Origin: Bolinopsis microptera
Taxonomy: Eukaryota > Ctenophora > Tentaculata > Lobata > Bolinopsidae
Length of the DNA stretch: 60,000 nt
Assembly: GCF_026151205.1 (NCBI RefSeq)
Contig: NC_087077.1
Span: forward strand, 14,980,983 to 15,040,982
Direction of reading: 5' to 3'
Below the pieces are notes generated by a model. The model did not search any database and was not told the origin of the DNA. It saw only the letters and a list, made by a program, of their open reading frames with translations. This document shows, in pieces, positions 1-10,466 of the stretch. Both the position numbers and the translations under genes were made by a program. Every line of letters begins with the position of its first letter. Within the stretch, counting starts at the first letter, position 1.

Positions 1-663
1 TGCCCCTATAGTTCTTCCTCCTGTAGTTCTGAGCTGTTCTCCCCCTGTAGTTCTCCCACCCTGTAGTTCTGAGCTGTTCTCTCCGCTGTAGTGCTCCCCC
101 TGTACTCTGTAGTTGTGAGCTGTTCTCTCCCCTGTATTTCTCCCTCCTGTAGTTCTGAGCTTTTCTCCCCCTGTAGTTCTTCCTCCTGTAGTTCTGAACT
201 GTTCTCCCCCTGTAGTTCTCCCACCCTGTAGTTCTGAGCTGTTCTCCCCCTGTAGTTCTCCCTCCTGTAGTTCTGAGCTGTTCTCCCCCTGTAGTTCTGA
301 GCTGTTCTCTACCCTGTAATTCTCCCACCCTGTAGTTCTGAGCTGTTCTCCCCCTGTAGTTCTGAGCTGTTCTCTCCCCTGTAGTTCTCCCTCCTGTAGT
401 TCTGAGCCGTTCTCCCCCTGTAGTTCTCCCTCCTGTAGTTCTGAGCTGTTCTCCCCTGTAGTTCTCCCTCCTGTAGTTCTGAGCTGTTCTCCCCTTGTAG
501 TTCTTCTGAGCTGTTCTCTCCCCTGTAGTTCTCCCCCCCCCCCCCCCCCTGTAGTTCTGAGCTGTTCTCCCTCCTGTAGTTCTTCCTCAGGTGTAGTACT
601 GAGCTGTTCTCTCCCCTCTAGTTCTCCCCCTGTAGTTATCCCCCTGTAGTTCTGAGCTGTTCA
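1..663. repeat. Minisatellite, C/T-rich, cut by left window edge
   Basis: Tandem array of two alternating short blocks, CTGTAGTTCTCCCCC-like and CTGTAGTTCTGAGCTGTTCT, with many small length variants and one long C run near 531-549. Open frames through it are periodicity artefacts. The array stops abruptly near 663. Confidence 0.95.
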
Positions 664-1059
664 TAGTTTGACTGAAAAATAGAGATGCACATCCAAATTT
701 TAGGGCGCGGTTGCCATGGAAATGTACAAAAAATGTGTTTTTTGCAATTTTTGACGAAAGTGAGCACTTTAGGCTATATGTTTATTAATAAGTCTCATAT
801 AAATGTGCTGATTCCGCATCTTTTAAGCCTAATTTTAGCTCTGTAGGTGCAATGGGTCCTGAGATATCGAATTTTTCCAGATTTCTGAGGTTCGCGAGCG
901 CGGTTGTCATGGAAACGGCTTGGGGCACACCTTAATTTCCGAATTTTTCAAAAATAATTTTTTTGGTTACTATTTACGTCTATGGGGATGTACAAAAAAC
1001 TTTCCAAGATGATCGGACGAAAAAGTGAAAATTCAGGTCAGTCTAGTAAATAATGGACA
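664..1059. other. Non-coding stretch with two X-box-like motifs
   Basis: I see no gene here. Two related motifs stand out: GTTGCCATGGAAAT at 710-723 and GTTGTCATGGAAAC at 903-916, each preceded by GCGCG. Both resemble the RFX X-box. The spacing and shared GCGCG context suggest a degenerate internal duplication within an unidentified repeat. Confidence 0.5.
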
Positions 1060-1926
1060 ATATACCGACGACAATACCAAGGACCCGAGTGCCGCATTGA
1101 CTTTTCCGGATCCGTTTTTACCGAAGGCTTATCCACCAGTTACTCATGCTGCATGTATAGTCTGATAATATTTTGTTTTATCTCTAGCAAGCATTCTGTA
1201 AGTTGGAGTGTCGTATTTATTATAGTAGAGCCAGCCAACCTCCGCATTACAATCTTTTGTATGCCAGGTTCGTTTATAAAATCTAATCATATAATAAGAT
1301 TGATCCAATAGTCTAAGATGAACGGTATATCTTAGCTCATCGTTATTAAAATCCTAATGGATGAATTAATCAAGTAATGTTCCCTTCCAACACAACTAAA
1401 CAACAAACAAATGCTTGCTCACCAGTGGTGACGCAATCGTAGGGGCATGCAGTTGGTTCAGATAACTCTCACCCCGACGACAGCGTCGAGAAATTATCAA
1501 ATTATGCATTTGCGCCATACTGGACACATTTTATATTTAATATTTTGTGGTTTGTAGAAATTAGTGTCATCTAAAGTATAGCTTAACTGGCGAGCAAGCA
1601 TCGTCCCACTCGGCGGGGACGAAAATACCGAGTCCAATCACAGAAAGTTAACCAAAAGATAAAAACAAGAGCTCGGATATCAACAAAAATCACACGCTCC
1701 AGACGACGGGGAAGAGAGGATAGGAAGTAAGCTGCTGGGCTCAACAAATTTTGATAATTGTAAACAAATTTGTTCTTGTGCCCTATAATAATTTGGTATT
1801 GAGGTATGACCCTGTACTGTGCGTGATAGTGAAAATGAAAGTGAATGTGAATCTGTAATGCGAACGAAATGAGTTATGGCCAGACGATTCTTCAATTTCA
1901 AAATAATAAAGTCAAAGGACTCTGTT

Positions 1927-3427
1927 TTAAAATACAAGCTCATTCTTATCAAAGTTTAATTCTGTCCATTCTAATTCTTCGTACCTGGACTGTATCTTGA
2001 GTAGCTCACTTTTCAGTGTTACTTTAACTAAGTTCGTTGACTTAGTAAAGCTTATCAAACTGTCAATTTTTCGACAGTCGTTCCACATTTTTGTTGATTG
2101 ATAAATGAAAGAGGAGGATGGGTTCGGGGTGATGAACTGGTCTGAACGTCTTTGTGATGGTGATCTGTGGAGTAAAGATAGGAGTGAGATTGGAGATTCT
2201 AATCTGACAATTTTGAACAGTTCTAATAGACATGTGTATTTGTACAGGTTGTGGACGGTAAGAAGGCCGTTCTTGTTAAACAACGGCTTTGTATGCTCTT
2301 TTTCAAAGAATTCTCTTCCTAGGATTTGTTCATCTATACAACGTGTTCTGGCACATGTTCTAAATTTATCTAGATATGCTTCAAGGTCACCAAATAGTAT
2401 TCTGATACATTTTTTCTGAGTGATGAAGATAGGTTGAAGCATATTATTACTCGACCCACCCCATACCGATATTCCAAATCTTAGGTGTGACTCAAATAAC
2501 GTGTGGTACAATTCTTTATGGTGTTTTTTCGGGATAACGTGTCGTATTCTACTGAGTCTTCCGATCTCACACCTAAGTTTCGAGTTGAGGGCTCTTATTT
2601 GAACATCCCATTTTAGGTTTTCGTCAATAATAACACCTAAAAACTTGGTCTCTTTAACTTGCTTTATTACCGTATTATTTAGAGTTAGTATATATTCTGA
2701 TTCGTTATCTGCTTCATTATCAGTAGCTGTACGTGACGGATTGAAGTGAATGTAGCAGCATTTCTTTATATTTATATAACGGCTTAGTGGCTCAGTTGGT
2801 TAATCCAGGCCTGGTATTGCTTGAGGTACCAGGTTCGATTCCCGACTCTGCCACTAGCCGTGGGGTGAGCGTCGTCGACGCTCAGCTAAGGATCCTGAGT
2901 GGTCTATGCAGCCCCCCGGTCCACTCAGCCAAATACTCGAGAAATCGGGTGTGAGGGTTAAATGAGGAGCTGCCCATTGCAGCAAAGTCTCGGGCGAAGA
3001 AAGTATGGTACACACTACCTTAACCGTCACTGGCCTAATGTATAATTGAATCCTTCGGCTTCCTGTAATTGGCTGGTTACACACTTGTGTAACAATGTGG
3101 CTGTTGGAATGTCCGAAGTAAAATAAGAATTGAGATAAAATATGTAATAGATTGCATTTCATGTACTGGTGTAACAAACGGAGAATTTCGTTTGCTCTTG
3201 CATACAGTTTTTTTCTACATTCATCTACTACGAATATGTTTGTGTCATCTGCAAATAGTATGAACTTGCCCAGATCAGTTGTTCTAAATAGGTCGTTAAC
3301 ATATATTATAAATAGCAAGGGTCCGAGACAAGAGCCTTGGGGAACTCCAAAGAGAACAGGCAGCTTGTCAGACTCTTCGCCCAGTACAGAGACATATTGA
3401 TATCTATTAGATATATAGTTACAATGG
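1927..3427 (-). pseudogene. LINE-A ORF2 fragment: reverse transcriptase core and C-terminus
   Basis: Two coding blocks lie on the minus strand. 3427-3141 encodes the palm: SNRYQYVSV, GVPQGSCLGPLLF, then the catalytic FADDTNIF. 2770-1927 encodes the C-terminal region with KCCYIHFNPS, FLGVIIDE, FGISVWGGSS and QKKCIRILFGD, down to a stop at 1927. The SINE lies between the blocks, in the segment encoding LLHINIKKCC. The second block has no frameshift, so it shows where the full-length copy at 17.3-18.2 kb is broken. The N-terminal half of ORF2 and all of ORF1 are missing. This is a dead fragment. Confidence 0.8.
2779..3140 (+). mobile_element. tRNA-derived SINE
   Basis: The head looks like a tRNA gene with an internal RNA polymerase III promoter. 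The A box is TGGCTCAGTTGG at 2788-2799 and the B box is GGTTCGATTCC at 2832-2842, 32 bp apart. An unrelated body follows, with a GAGCGTCGTCGACGCTC palindrome and an 18-bp palindrome, GTTACACACTTGTGTAAC, near the 3' end. It sits inside the LINE-A reverse transcriptase gene. A clear TSD was not resolved because the target is AT-rich, so the ends are approximate. Confidence 0.75.
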
Positions 3428-3443
3428 AGCTTAATAAAAGATA

Positions 3444-4526
3444 TATATTTTTTTATATATCCTGTCATCACTCCTGGAGTAATGGATATTATATGTTTAT
3501 TGCAATAAATATAATAATCAATAAATTAGAATAGAAACTTGTCTTCTTTTCAGCTCACTCTTCTGAAACCTCTTCCTCTACATTCTCAGCCTCATCATCA
3601 ACTTCATCATCTTCATCATCAACATCATCACCCCTGTCTTCATCGTTGGTGGTGTGAGCAAGATTTAGGTCCAATTCGTCAACAGGTATTGCTTTCTCAT
3701 AATACCGTCCTCTGTGTCCTCTCACTGCAATCAATACAGTCTTAAGTAACTCAAACCGCAAACGACGTCTTAGATTTGCCATAATGAGGCTTTTGTCCTG
3801 GCTGGTCTTGGCTGCCAGAAGTGTTGCTACTCGTTTGAGGAACATGGTAGCCTGTGGGCCCATACCTCCGGTGGTCGAGAATACAAGGCCATTGCAGGTT
3901 CCTTTTTCAATCTGTACACAGCGGTCTCCATATTTCCTTTCTTTCTCTCTCTCATGCTTGCTGTACATCTTTGCTGGGGTGTGATTAGCGTTGGATTTGG
4001 CTCCGGGGTGTAAAACCCTAATATCAAAAAATGCCATCTCCATTGGTGACCACAAACCTCTAGCTGCTATGTCGAGCCTTGCCCCATCATCCAGGATGGT
4101 ACCAGGGCGAAGGCTTTCTCCAGTGCATGGCTGGAGTGTGGGCTCTACAACAACCTCATTACAGATTTTTTCAAGAATGCTTGCAACAGTGTCTCTCAGT
4201 CGGTTGTGTCTGCTGTTGACAAAGCCTCCTTTCTTGCAAATAAGAATGTGGTTGTAGGTGTTATCTTTGCCACAAATGCATTTCTTGGCTATGTTGGCAA
4301 TGGGTAGAGCATATCTCAGTGCTATAGCGTCTTTGAACCCTCGCTTGTTCAAGACAAAGCCGTACTTCTCATAGGGAAGTCCGGTCAGCCAGCTTGATGC
4401 ACCTTTTTCACATGCATGTGGGATCTTCTCACTGATCGAAGGTGGAAGATCGTTCATCAGCTGGTTTTTGAGTGACTCATACCTCTTGGCATTAGACAGG
4501 CTAATGGCAGACTTGACTGCTTTCCC
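3444..4526 (-). mobile_element. 5'-truncated retroelement insert with 16-bp TSD
   Basis: The insert is bounded by identical copies of AGCTTAATAAAAGATA at 3428-3443 and 4527-4542, a target-site duplication. On the minus strand it runs from a truncated coding region through a 3' UTR with an AATAAA signal (3496-3501) to a short A-rich tail (about 3444-3455). 5' truncation, an A-rich tail and a long TSD are the marks of target-primed reverse transcription. Confidence 0.8.
3555..4526 (-). pseudogene. Retroelement C-terminal fragment: zinc knuckle and endonuclease-like region
   Basis: Open for about 324 codons from the truncation point to the stop at 3555; the first internal ATG is at 4457. Counting from that ATG, a Cys/His knuckle is visible (C60, C62, H70, C74). 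It is followed by DDGARLD (124-129) and AFFDIRV (142-148), spaced like a PD-(D/E)xK nuclease core, then STTGGMGPQAT and an acidic C-terminal tail. From memory this resembles the C-terminal region of reverse-transcriptase proteins common in corals and other invertebrates, possibly of the restriction-like-endonuclease LINE type. That assignment is inference. The reverse transcriptase is missing, so the copy cannot work alone. Confidence 0.6.
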
Positions 4527-4542
4527 AGCTTAATAAAAGATA

Positions 4543-5228
4543 GTTCTACTGTAACAAAATCGGTATACAGAGGTTTTCGTGTGACAAACTTTAAAAGGTC
4601 TGATTTTCAGAGATCTCCTATTTTAAATTGCCTCACTGTTATGATTGGATAATCTGTCAGTAAGGGTCGAATAAAGAGGGGCCCTGCCAAAAGACCCTTA
4701 AGTTCGTTTTTTTTAAATTTTTCGAACAGTATCTTACTATACAAAAAGCTAAACGATATATAATATGGATGGGTGGATCCGTACCATTTTACTGACACCA
4801 AGGCATCAACTTTAACGCGACTTTCCGCAAAAACCGTAAAATATATTATATACAACCGAAACCTTTTTGACTGGGTCAAATGCTTTAATGGCCTCCAAAT
4901 CAGCATGAAAAAATTAAGAATTGGCCAAGAAACAGTATTTAAAAATTTTAAGTTGATTCAATTTCAATACAAACTTTTAATGAGGATCACAATGTGTATA
5001 GTAGGTACATGAGACATAAGATGAAAACATGTTAATTTATTGTATCATGTATCACGTCGTGACCTCAATTGTCGCTTCACTCAAACATATAATAACAACT
5101 AAGCGTTTCTACGATAAATGGGGAGCCGCGCACTCGTGCGCGGCGGGTCATACAACATATGACAATTAATTTAATTGTGTAAGATAAAATGTTAATTATT
5201 TCACAAAGCTTATTACGCTTTTATCTTT
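4543..5228. other. No gene recognised
   Basis: AT-rich DNA without a convincing coding region. It includes a perfect GC palindrome at 5125-5144, listed separately. Confidence 0.5.
5125..5144. repeat. Perfect GC-rich hairpin
   Basis: A 9-bp perfect stem, GCCGCGCAC with GTGCGCGGC, around a TC loop. It lies just upstream of hairpin-repeat module 1. A similar hairpin is at 16179-16196 (GCGCGGCT with AGCCGCGC). Confidence 0.85.
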
Positions 5229-5322
5229 AACCATTGTCAATGGTCTGGCCCGGCGCACACTACTTCGTAGCACTTGCCATTGAGAAGAAAGTGGCGCGCG
5301 CTACTTCGAAGAAATTTAGACG
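5229..5322 (+). repeat. Hairpin-rich GC repeat, module 1
   Basis: Contains GCGCAC-ACTACTTCGTAGCACTTGCC, then GGCGCGCGCTACTTCGAAG and AAATTTAGACG. Near-identical blocks are at 54119-54216 (plus) and about 55978-56057 (minus). Short self-complementary pieces (CTACTTCGTAG, CTTCGAAG, GCGCGC) follow one another. Confidence 0.8.
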
Positions 5323-6066
5323 AATAATATCCGTCAATTTCATCAGAACAACGGCTATAAATTTGATAAAATAAGTTTTTAGTTAAGTTCCAACTGTAAT
5401 CACAATTTTTAATTAAATATATTTTATAACATTTACTATTTAACTTTTTATTTCACATAGCCATGTGTATACGCGTATTATTGTACTTTATAGTTCTTTT
5501 ATTTTGTTTTATACTTAGCTCAGCTCTTTTTATTTTGTTAGTCAGGCGGCATTTTGGGTTGTACTGGACCTAACAAGTTTATTATCGGATGTCTACTTAT
5601 ATTTATTGTGATATCATTATTCATTGTAATGGCAATAAAATTTAAATTTTGTTACTAAAATTTTGTTTTATTAGTTTCTTGAAGAAAGTTTTAATGCAAA
5701 TATTTATTTCTATTTTTACCACAAGTGACAATTGTGGCCCAACGAATCACAAATATTAGTTGTGTGCGTTACATAATGCGTCTATTCCACAATTAAAAAC
5801 AGTAATTTAGTTTGGAATACGTCACCGCTTCGACGCGCCGCGCGCATTATCATGCTTGCTTCAATTCAAAGGAAATAATCTCGAGAGGAGATTGTAGCGG
5901 AGCTACGAAATGGAACAGATTGGCATCGTCAGTCAACTATGTAGTCAAATACTGATTGATTAAATACAGTCTAAGCATGTAGTTTGGTTACCAAGTAAGC
6001 AATAACCAGTTTTGGATGTTATGGAGCGGAGACACCTCACAGCAAGTAGATCCAAGTGGCTTTTGC
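5323..6066. other. AT-rich interior between two GC modules
   Basis: No gene recognised. The AT-rich stretch lies between module 1 (5229-5322) and inverted module 2 (6067-6181), so the whole 5229-6181 segment may be one dispersed element with GC-rich ends. It also contains a short block, ATTGGCATCGTCAGTCAA (about 5920), resembling the ATTGACATCGTGAATCAA blocks near 55.85 and 56.86 kb. Confidence 0.4.
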
Positions 6067-6181
6067 TTTGCTCTAACCAGAGCCCTCTCGCTTGCAGTAG
6101 CGCGCGACCGCCGTAGGCGGCAAAAGATCCTACTTGTGAAACAAGCGCGTCACGCAGTACGCGTAGGCACATGGCTATGTG
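6067..6181 (-). repeat. Hairpin-rich GC repeat, module 2
   Basis: On the minus strand this reads CACATAGCCATGTG, TACGCGTA, CTTGTTTCACAAG and GCTCTGGTTAGAGC. Each is a short hairpin or palindrome. Other copies are at 53498-53608, 55898-55953, 56425-56489 and 57118-57186. Confidence 0.8.
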
Positions 6182-6301
6182 AAGCTTTTGCTTAATGTGA
6201 AAGGTGCACCAACTACCCGCAGAAGCCGGAGGTAACCAATTTTGGATATAAGGGTATGAGTGTCACAGGTTATACTGATTATGAAAGCAGTAGCCAACTT
6301 C

Positions 6302-6681
6302 AAATGTTGCAAGTGTATACCCATCTCCTTTGATAGTTTCCCTTCAGTGCATCGACAGTGCACCTTATCTCCATTTAATAAACACGATCAGTTTACTTTT
6401 ATGTGGTTAATCTGAGCAAATAGGCATAAGTTTTTAATGTGCATGATTGATAATATTGAGATACATATTATCGATACCCTATAATTTTCATAATATGCCA
6501 CTAAACCACTTTAAATGTTGCAAGTGTATACCCATCTCCTTTGTTAGTTTCTCTTCAGTGCATCGACAGTGCACCTTATCTCCATTTAATAAACACGATC
6601 AGTTTACTTTTATGTGGTTAATCTGAACAAATAGGCATACGTTTTTAATGTGCATGATTGATAATATTGAGATACATATGC
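6302..6681. repeat. Tandem duplication, 211-bp period
   Basis: The block starting AAATGTTGCAAGTGTATACC at 6302 recurs at 6513 and stays nearly identical for about 170 bp, to GAGATACATAT (6458-6468 and 6669-6679). TGCCACTAAACC lies at the junction and again after the second copy. Confidence 0.9.
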
Positions 6682-8177
6682 CACTAAACCAGGGAATTCC
6701 TCCCTTGGAAACTTCGTCGTGAATAAGGTCAATTTTATTGAGCGAATGGAAAGAAAGCAGACAAGAGGCAAGCAGATGTAGTGCAACACTTAATTCTCCG
6801 TATAGTATATAAATAATACTTTAATGTTTGATGTGAAGATCTGCCTGGAATATCCACGCAGTTATGTAGATGTGGCAACAATAATATGTTCAACCACACT
6901 GAAACTTTCAGGATTATTAAAAGTCATTGATTCAACTTTTAGAAATATGCCTTTAAAAGTTTTAATCTGATTTTGAAAACCTTTGAGAATTGCGTCCGTT
7001 TTCTCGATGGGGGGAGGGGGACTCCACTGCATGCTCTGATTAGTACACTTTATAACACATAATATCATGCTCAAGATCCACGGAACTGCTTGTGATTGAA
7101 ATTAATTACCATAGAATATTAGCTTAAATTTCATCTGTGTAGGATATTGGAAGCAGAAGTGAACTTTACTCATGTCTATATACGTAAAATTGGACTCATT
7201 ACATAATACATTCAAAACTGAATTTTGCTGTCAAATAGAATATTTTCAATGACATGTATAGCACGCATGACCTTTTGATTGAAATAAATTTTCGTGCACA
7301 TACAGAATGAATGGTTAATAATTTAATATATATGTAGACCAAGGTCTGTGCACGGGATGCTTCCTGGAAGAATCCAGTTCTTTTAGCGGGGCACCCTACC
7401 TAAAGCCAAATTGAGATATAATAATCATATTCCTAGAGAAATAATCAGAAATCGAATACCAATCAAATAATATGATATATAGGAGTAGTAACCATATTTA
7501 CTATGCAAAATGCCCCAACCACATAGTGTAAATTTATATAGAATTCAAATTCCATATCATCATTAAACCTCAATAGTCAATATAATAGCCCAGGCAAAAT
7601 TAAATAACTTCTTATATACCTTACTGTCATACTACAAATTAATTAAACATTTGAAATCAGTTAACCAGAGAATAAATTTCTAAACCTAATGCAAGTGAAA
7701 TAATTTAGATGCAATAATGAATGCCTAATGTGAGTATCATCTGTCAATGTCCTTGTAAAAAAGTCTGTAAAAGAGATATGAGTAACTTATATAGAAGAAA
7801 AAACAGGAAGTTGTCGTCTGTTGAAAAATAAATAAAATATCTAGAATATAAATTAGAATATAAAATAACATTCAGTCAATGTGTCGTCAATAAAATGTAC
7901 AATTATCAAATGTTAAAACTGGGTGATACAGTCACCAAAAATAAATACTAAGTATAATAAGTAAATAAATTAAATGTGGTCTATAAAACTACCACTAGGT
8001 ATAATAGGTCAATAAATTAAAAGTGGTTTATAAAACTACCACTGTGCGAACCCTTTCTCCAGTTAAAACATGTCAGTCATGTGCAAAATCAATCAAAATG
8101 GTAAAGTGGTAAAAAAAGGAAAATTCTTTCGATACATCAATTATATATGCCTCAGATTTAAAAGAATTAGAAGATAC
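6682..8177. other. AT-rich flank and 3' untranslated region of LINE-B
   Basis: No coding region recognised. The right part is presumably the 3' UTR of LINE-B, whose ORF2 stops at 8178. The 3' terminus of that element was not located. Confidence 0.45.
7950..8043. repeat. Two 47-bp tandem units in LINE-B 3' region
   Basis: Units 7950-7996 and 7997-8043 differ at a few bases and both end in ATAAAACTACCACT. They lie about 135 bp beyond the LINE-B ORF2 stop on the minus strand. Confidence 0.85.
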
Positions 8178-10466
8178 TTAGTTATCGTCGACTATGATTG
8201 CAGTGTAAAATTTGTCATATGAATTGTCGACGGTATAATTAGGGTCTGTTGTTATAGATGAGAGTAGCTGTTTCTTATACGAATCACTAAAGCTTTTAAC
8301 ATCGGGCAGATTTCGTAGATCTGTTGGAACATTATTCCAACATTTTGCCCCCAAGTATTGAAAGTTTTTATGTGATGTTGATCTATTAACATATAGGTTG
8401 CAGCTTTCGCCGCTCCTACTACCTCCTGATATGTAACTAAATTTGTTCATAAAGTTTGTAGGACAATTGTCATGGATGATTCTAAACATATAATTTGACA
8501 GATGGAGTTGTTGTCTAAGATGGAGTGGTAACCATTTCATGTCTCTATAAACATTAAGGCTGCTCTCTGTTTGTGGAACGTTGAGAGCTATTTTGGCTAC
8601 CTTTTTGTACAGAGTGTCAAGTTCAGCAAGTTTTGTCTTGCCAGCTCTACAATAGATCGTGTCTAAATAATCAAATTGTGGCAACATGAGTGCATTGGCA
8701 AACATTTTCCTATATTTAATGGGTAGCAGTGCTTTACTTCTATACATGGCACCAATTCTCTTCATGACCTTCTTAATAATATAATCTACATGGCTTTTGA
8801 AGTTTAATTTACTATCTAGAATGAGGCCAAGATATTTTGTCTCTTTGCACTCCTTGATTGTGAAAGTTACCTCATTACATTCAATGGTTAATTCATCATG
8901 TTGATCAACAGAATCAAACAATAGGAATTCAGTCTTCTTTTCATTGAGTGATAATTTATTTACACTGAGCCATTTAAAGATTGTCATAAGTTCTATTTTC
9001 ATGTTTATAAATGTGCTTCTGCAGGTTTGATCAAAGAATAGTGCACCATCATCTGCAAATAGAAAGGGCTTAGATAGGTTACAGGCATAAATGATGTCAT
9101 TTATGAAGATACTAAATAATATAGGCCCAATGATGCTTCCTTGTGGTACACCACTCAGAACTTCTAAAAATGAGCTTAGTTTGCCATTGATCCTAGTGCA
9201 TTGATATCTACAAGATAAGAAGTTCTTAAACCAGGTTAAAGCAATGCCACCAATTCCATAATATGCCAATTTTTGAAGCAATATTTCATGATTCACTGTG
9301 TCAAAGGCCTTCTTAAGATCAAGAAAGATGATTCCTGGTTTATAAGACTTAGATTTACTCATATATATTTCGTCCATCAGATCGTACATCAAATAAGTTG
9401 TGGAGTGATTTTTCCGAAAGCCATATTGATGCCGGATGAAAAGTTTGTTCTCTTCCATGTAATCAGTGAGTTGCTTGCCGACAAAGTATTCTATAAGTTT
9501 TCCTACAAGTGGAAGGATGGATATTGGCCTGTAATTATTAGGATCATCTTTCATTCCTGCCTTATGGATGGGAGTTACTCTAGCTTTTTTACAAAGGGTT
9601 GGTACAACACCTGTATTAAGGCTCAAATTGACAATATGGGTCAGTGGCTCAACTATGTGTGGTACAGCTTGCTTAAGTAAAAATAGAGGCACATCGTCAT
9701 ATGAGGCCTTGTCATTCTTGAGCGTTTCGACATACATTAGGATATCAGTTTCATTTATTTCTTGGAATCTATCAAATGAGATGTTAGAAGTTCTAGGAGG
9801 TAAAAAATCAGTAAAACTAACTCTTTCAATACTGGGGGCCTGATTTTGTAATCTTGATCCAACATTTGCAAAATGAAAGTTAAATAGCTCAGGATCATTC
9901 TCATTGATAGTTTGACAATTAGTTGTACCAGGGGTCATATTTGATGCCAGTTTGATAGTTTTCCATACCCCTTTAAGATCATTCTTGGCACTTTTAACTT
10001 GTAGATCATCGATTACATTAGCCTTTTTGCAGGTTTTAGCTAATTTATTTCTAATATTTCTCTGAATCTTGTAGCAATCCCAGGCCTCATTACACTTTAT
10101 ACATTTGCTACATATACCACATTTATTGCAATTTCCATTGTCTCTCTTATACTTCTTTTTACGGAATTTCTTTAGAAGAAAATGTGTATGATTAATGGCA
10201 TTTAAAAGTTCAGTAGAAGGTTTATGTATGAACTTTTCATGCCTTTCTATGGTCTTGCAAGGGAAGAAGGTTGCATATGCCTGTTCAATATGATGACAAA
10301 GGCCAGCAGTGATAGCTTCAACATCTGTACTTTCCAATAGTGGACTGTAATCAGAACAGGTATCTAGATAGTCTAAGAATTGTTTAACATTACGTTTACA
10401 ATGATTTCTTATTTCAACCTTTTCAAATTTAGGAGCTATAGGTACTTTACAATCTATCTCACACAT
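8178..10466 (-). CDS. LINE-B ORF2, reverse transcriptase part
   Basis: 762 codons from the first ATG, but that ATG is probably not the true start: the frame continues the endonuclease frame upstream after a 2-bp slip (see 10454-11155). A linker rich in Cys pairs (near residues 112-129, CNKCGICSKCIKC) precedes the reverse transcriptase. RT blocks in order are NNYRPISILPLVGK, QYGFRKNHST, FLDLKKAFDTVNHE, SGVPQGSIIGPILF and the catalytic FADD near residue 468. Later blocks are KTKYLGLILDSKLNFKSHV-like, and a C-terminal region ends near SYDKFYTAII. It would copy the element's RNA into DNA at the nicked target. The long open frame suggests a young copy. Confidence 0.9.
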   Translation of the reverse strand: MCEIDCKVPIAPKFEKVEIRNHCKRNVKQFLDYLDTCSDYSPLLESTDVEAITAGLCHHIEQAYATFFPCKTIERHEKFIHKPSTELLNAINHTHFLLKKFRKKKYKRDNGNCNKCGICSKCIKCNEAWDCYKIQRNIRNKLAKTCKKANVIDDLQVKSAKNDLKGVWKTIKLASNMTPGTTNCQTINENDPELFNFHFANVGSRLQNQAPSIERVSFTDFLPPRTSNISFDRFQEINETDILMYVETLKNDKASYDDVPLFLLKQAVPHIVEPLTHIVNLSLNTGVVPTLCKKARVTPIHKAGMKDDPNNYRPISILPLVGKLIEYFVGKQLTDYMEENKLFIRHQYGFRKNHSTTYLMYDLMDEIYMSKSKSYKPGIIFLDLKKAFDTVNHEILLQKLAYYGIGGIALTWFKNFLSCRYQCTRINGKLSSFLEVLSGVPQGSIIGPILFSIFINDIIYACNLSKPFLFADDGALFFDQTCRSTFINMKIELMTIFKWLSVNKLSLNEKKTEFLLFDSVDQHDELTIECNEVTFTIKECKETKYLGLILDSKLNFKSHVDYIIKKVMKRIGAMYRSKALLPIKYRKMFANALMLPQFDYLDTIYCRAGKTKLAELDTLYKKVAKIALNVPQTESSLNVYRDMKWLPLHLRQQLHLSNYMFRIIHDNCPTNFMNKFSYISGGSRSGESCNLYVNRSTSHKNFQYLGAKCWNNVPTDLRNLPDVKSFSDSYKKQLLSSITTDPNYTVDNSYDKFYTAIIVDDN

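Larger units (their letters stand above)
1060..3427 (-). mobile_element. LINE-A, truncated copy (3' part), interrupted
   Basis: Minus-strand remnant of the family seen full length at 15.8-23.1 kb. It keeps the reverse transcriptase core, the C-terminal region, and a 3' untranslated region sharing an AAGGACCC-AGTGCC stretch (near 1078) with the full copy (near 16317). It is split by a SINE (2779-3140) and ends at the TSD of another retroelement at 3428. The left end is not resolved. Confidence 0.75.

Noticed and set aside
2105-2419. Plus-strand frame opposite LINE-A ORF2
   Set aside because: Shadow of the reverse transcriptase frame on the other strand.
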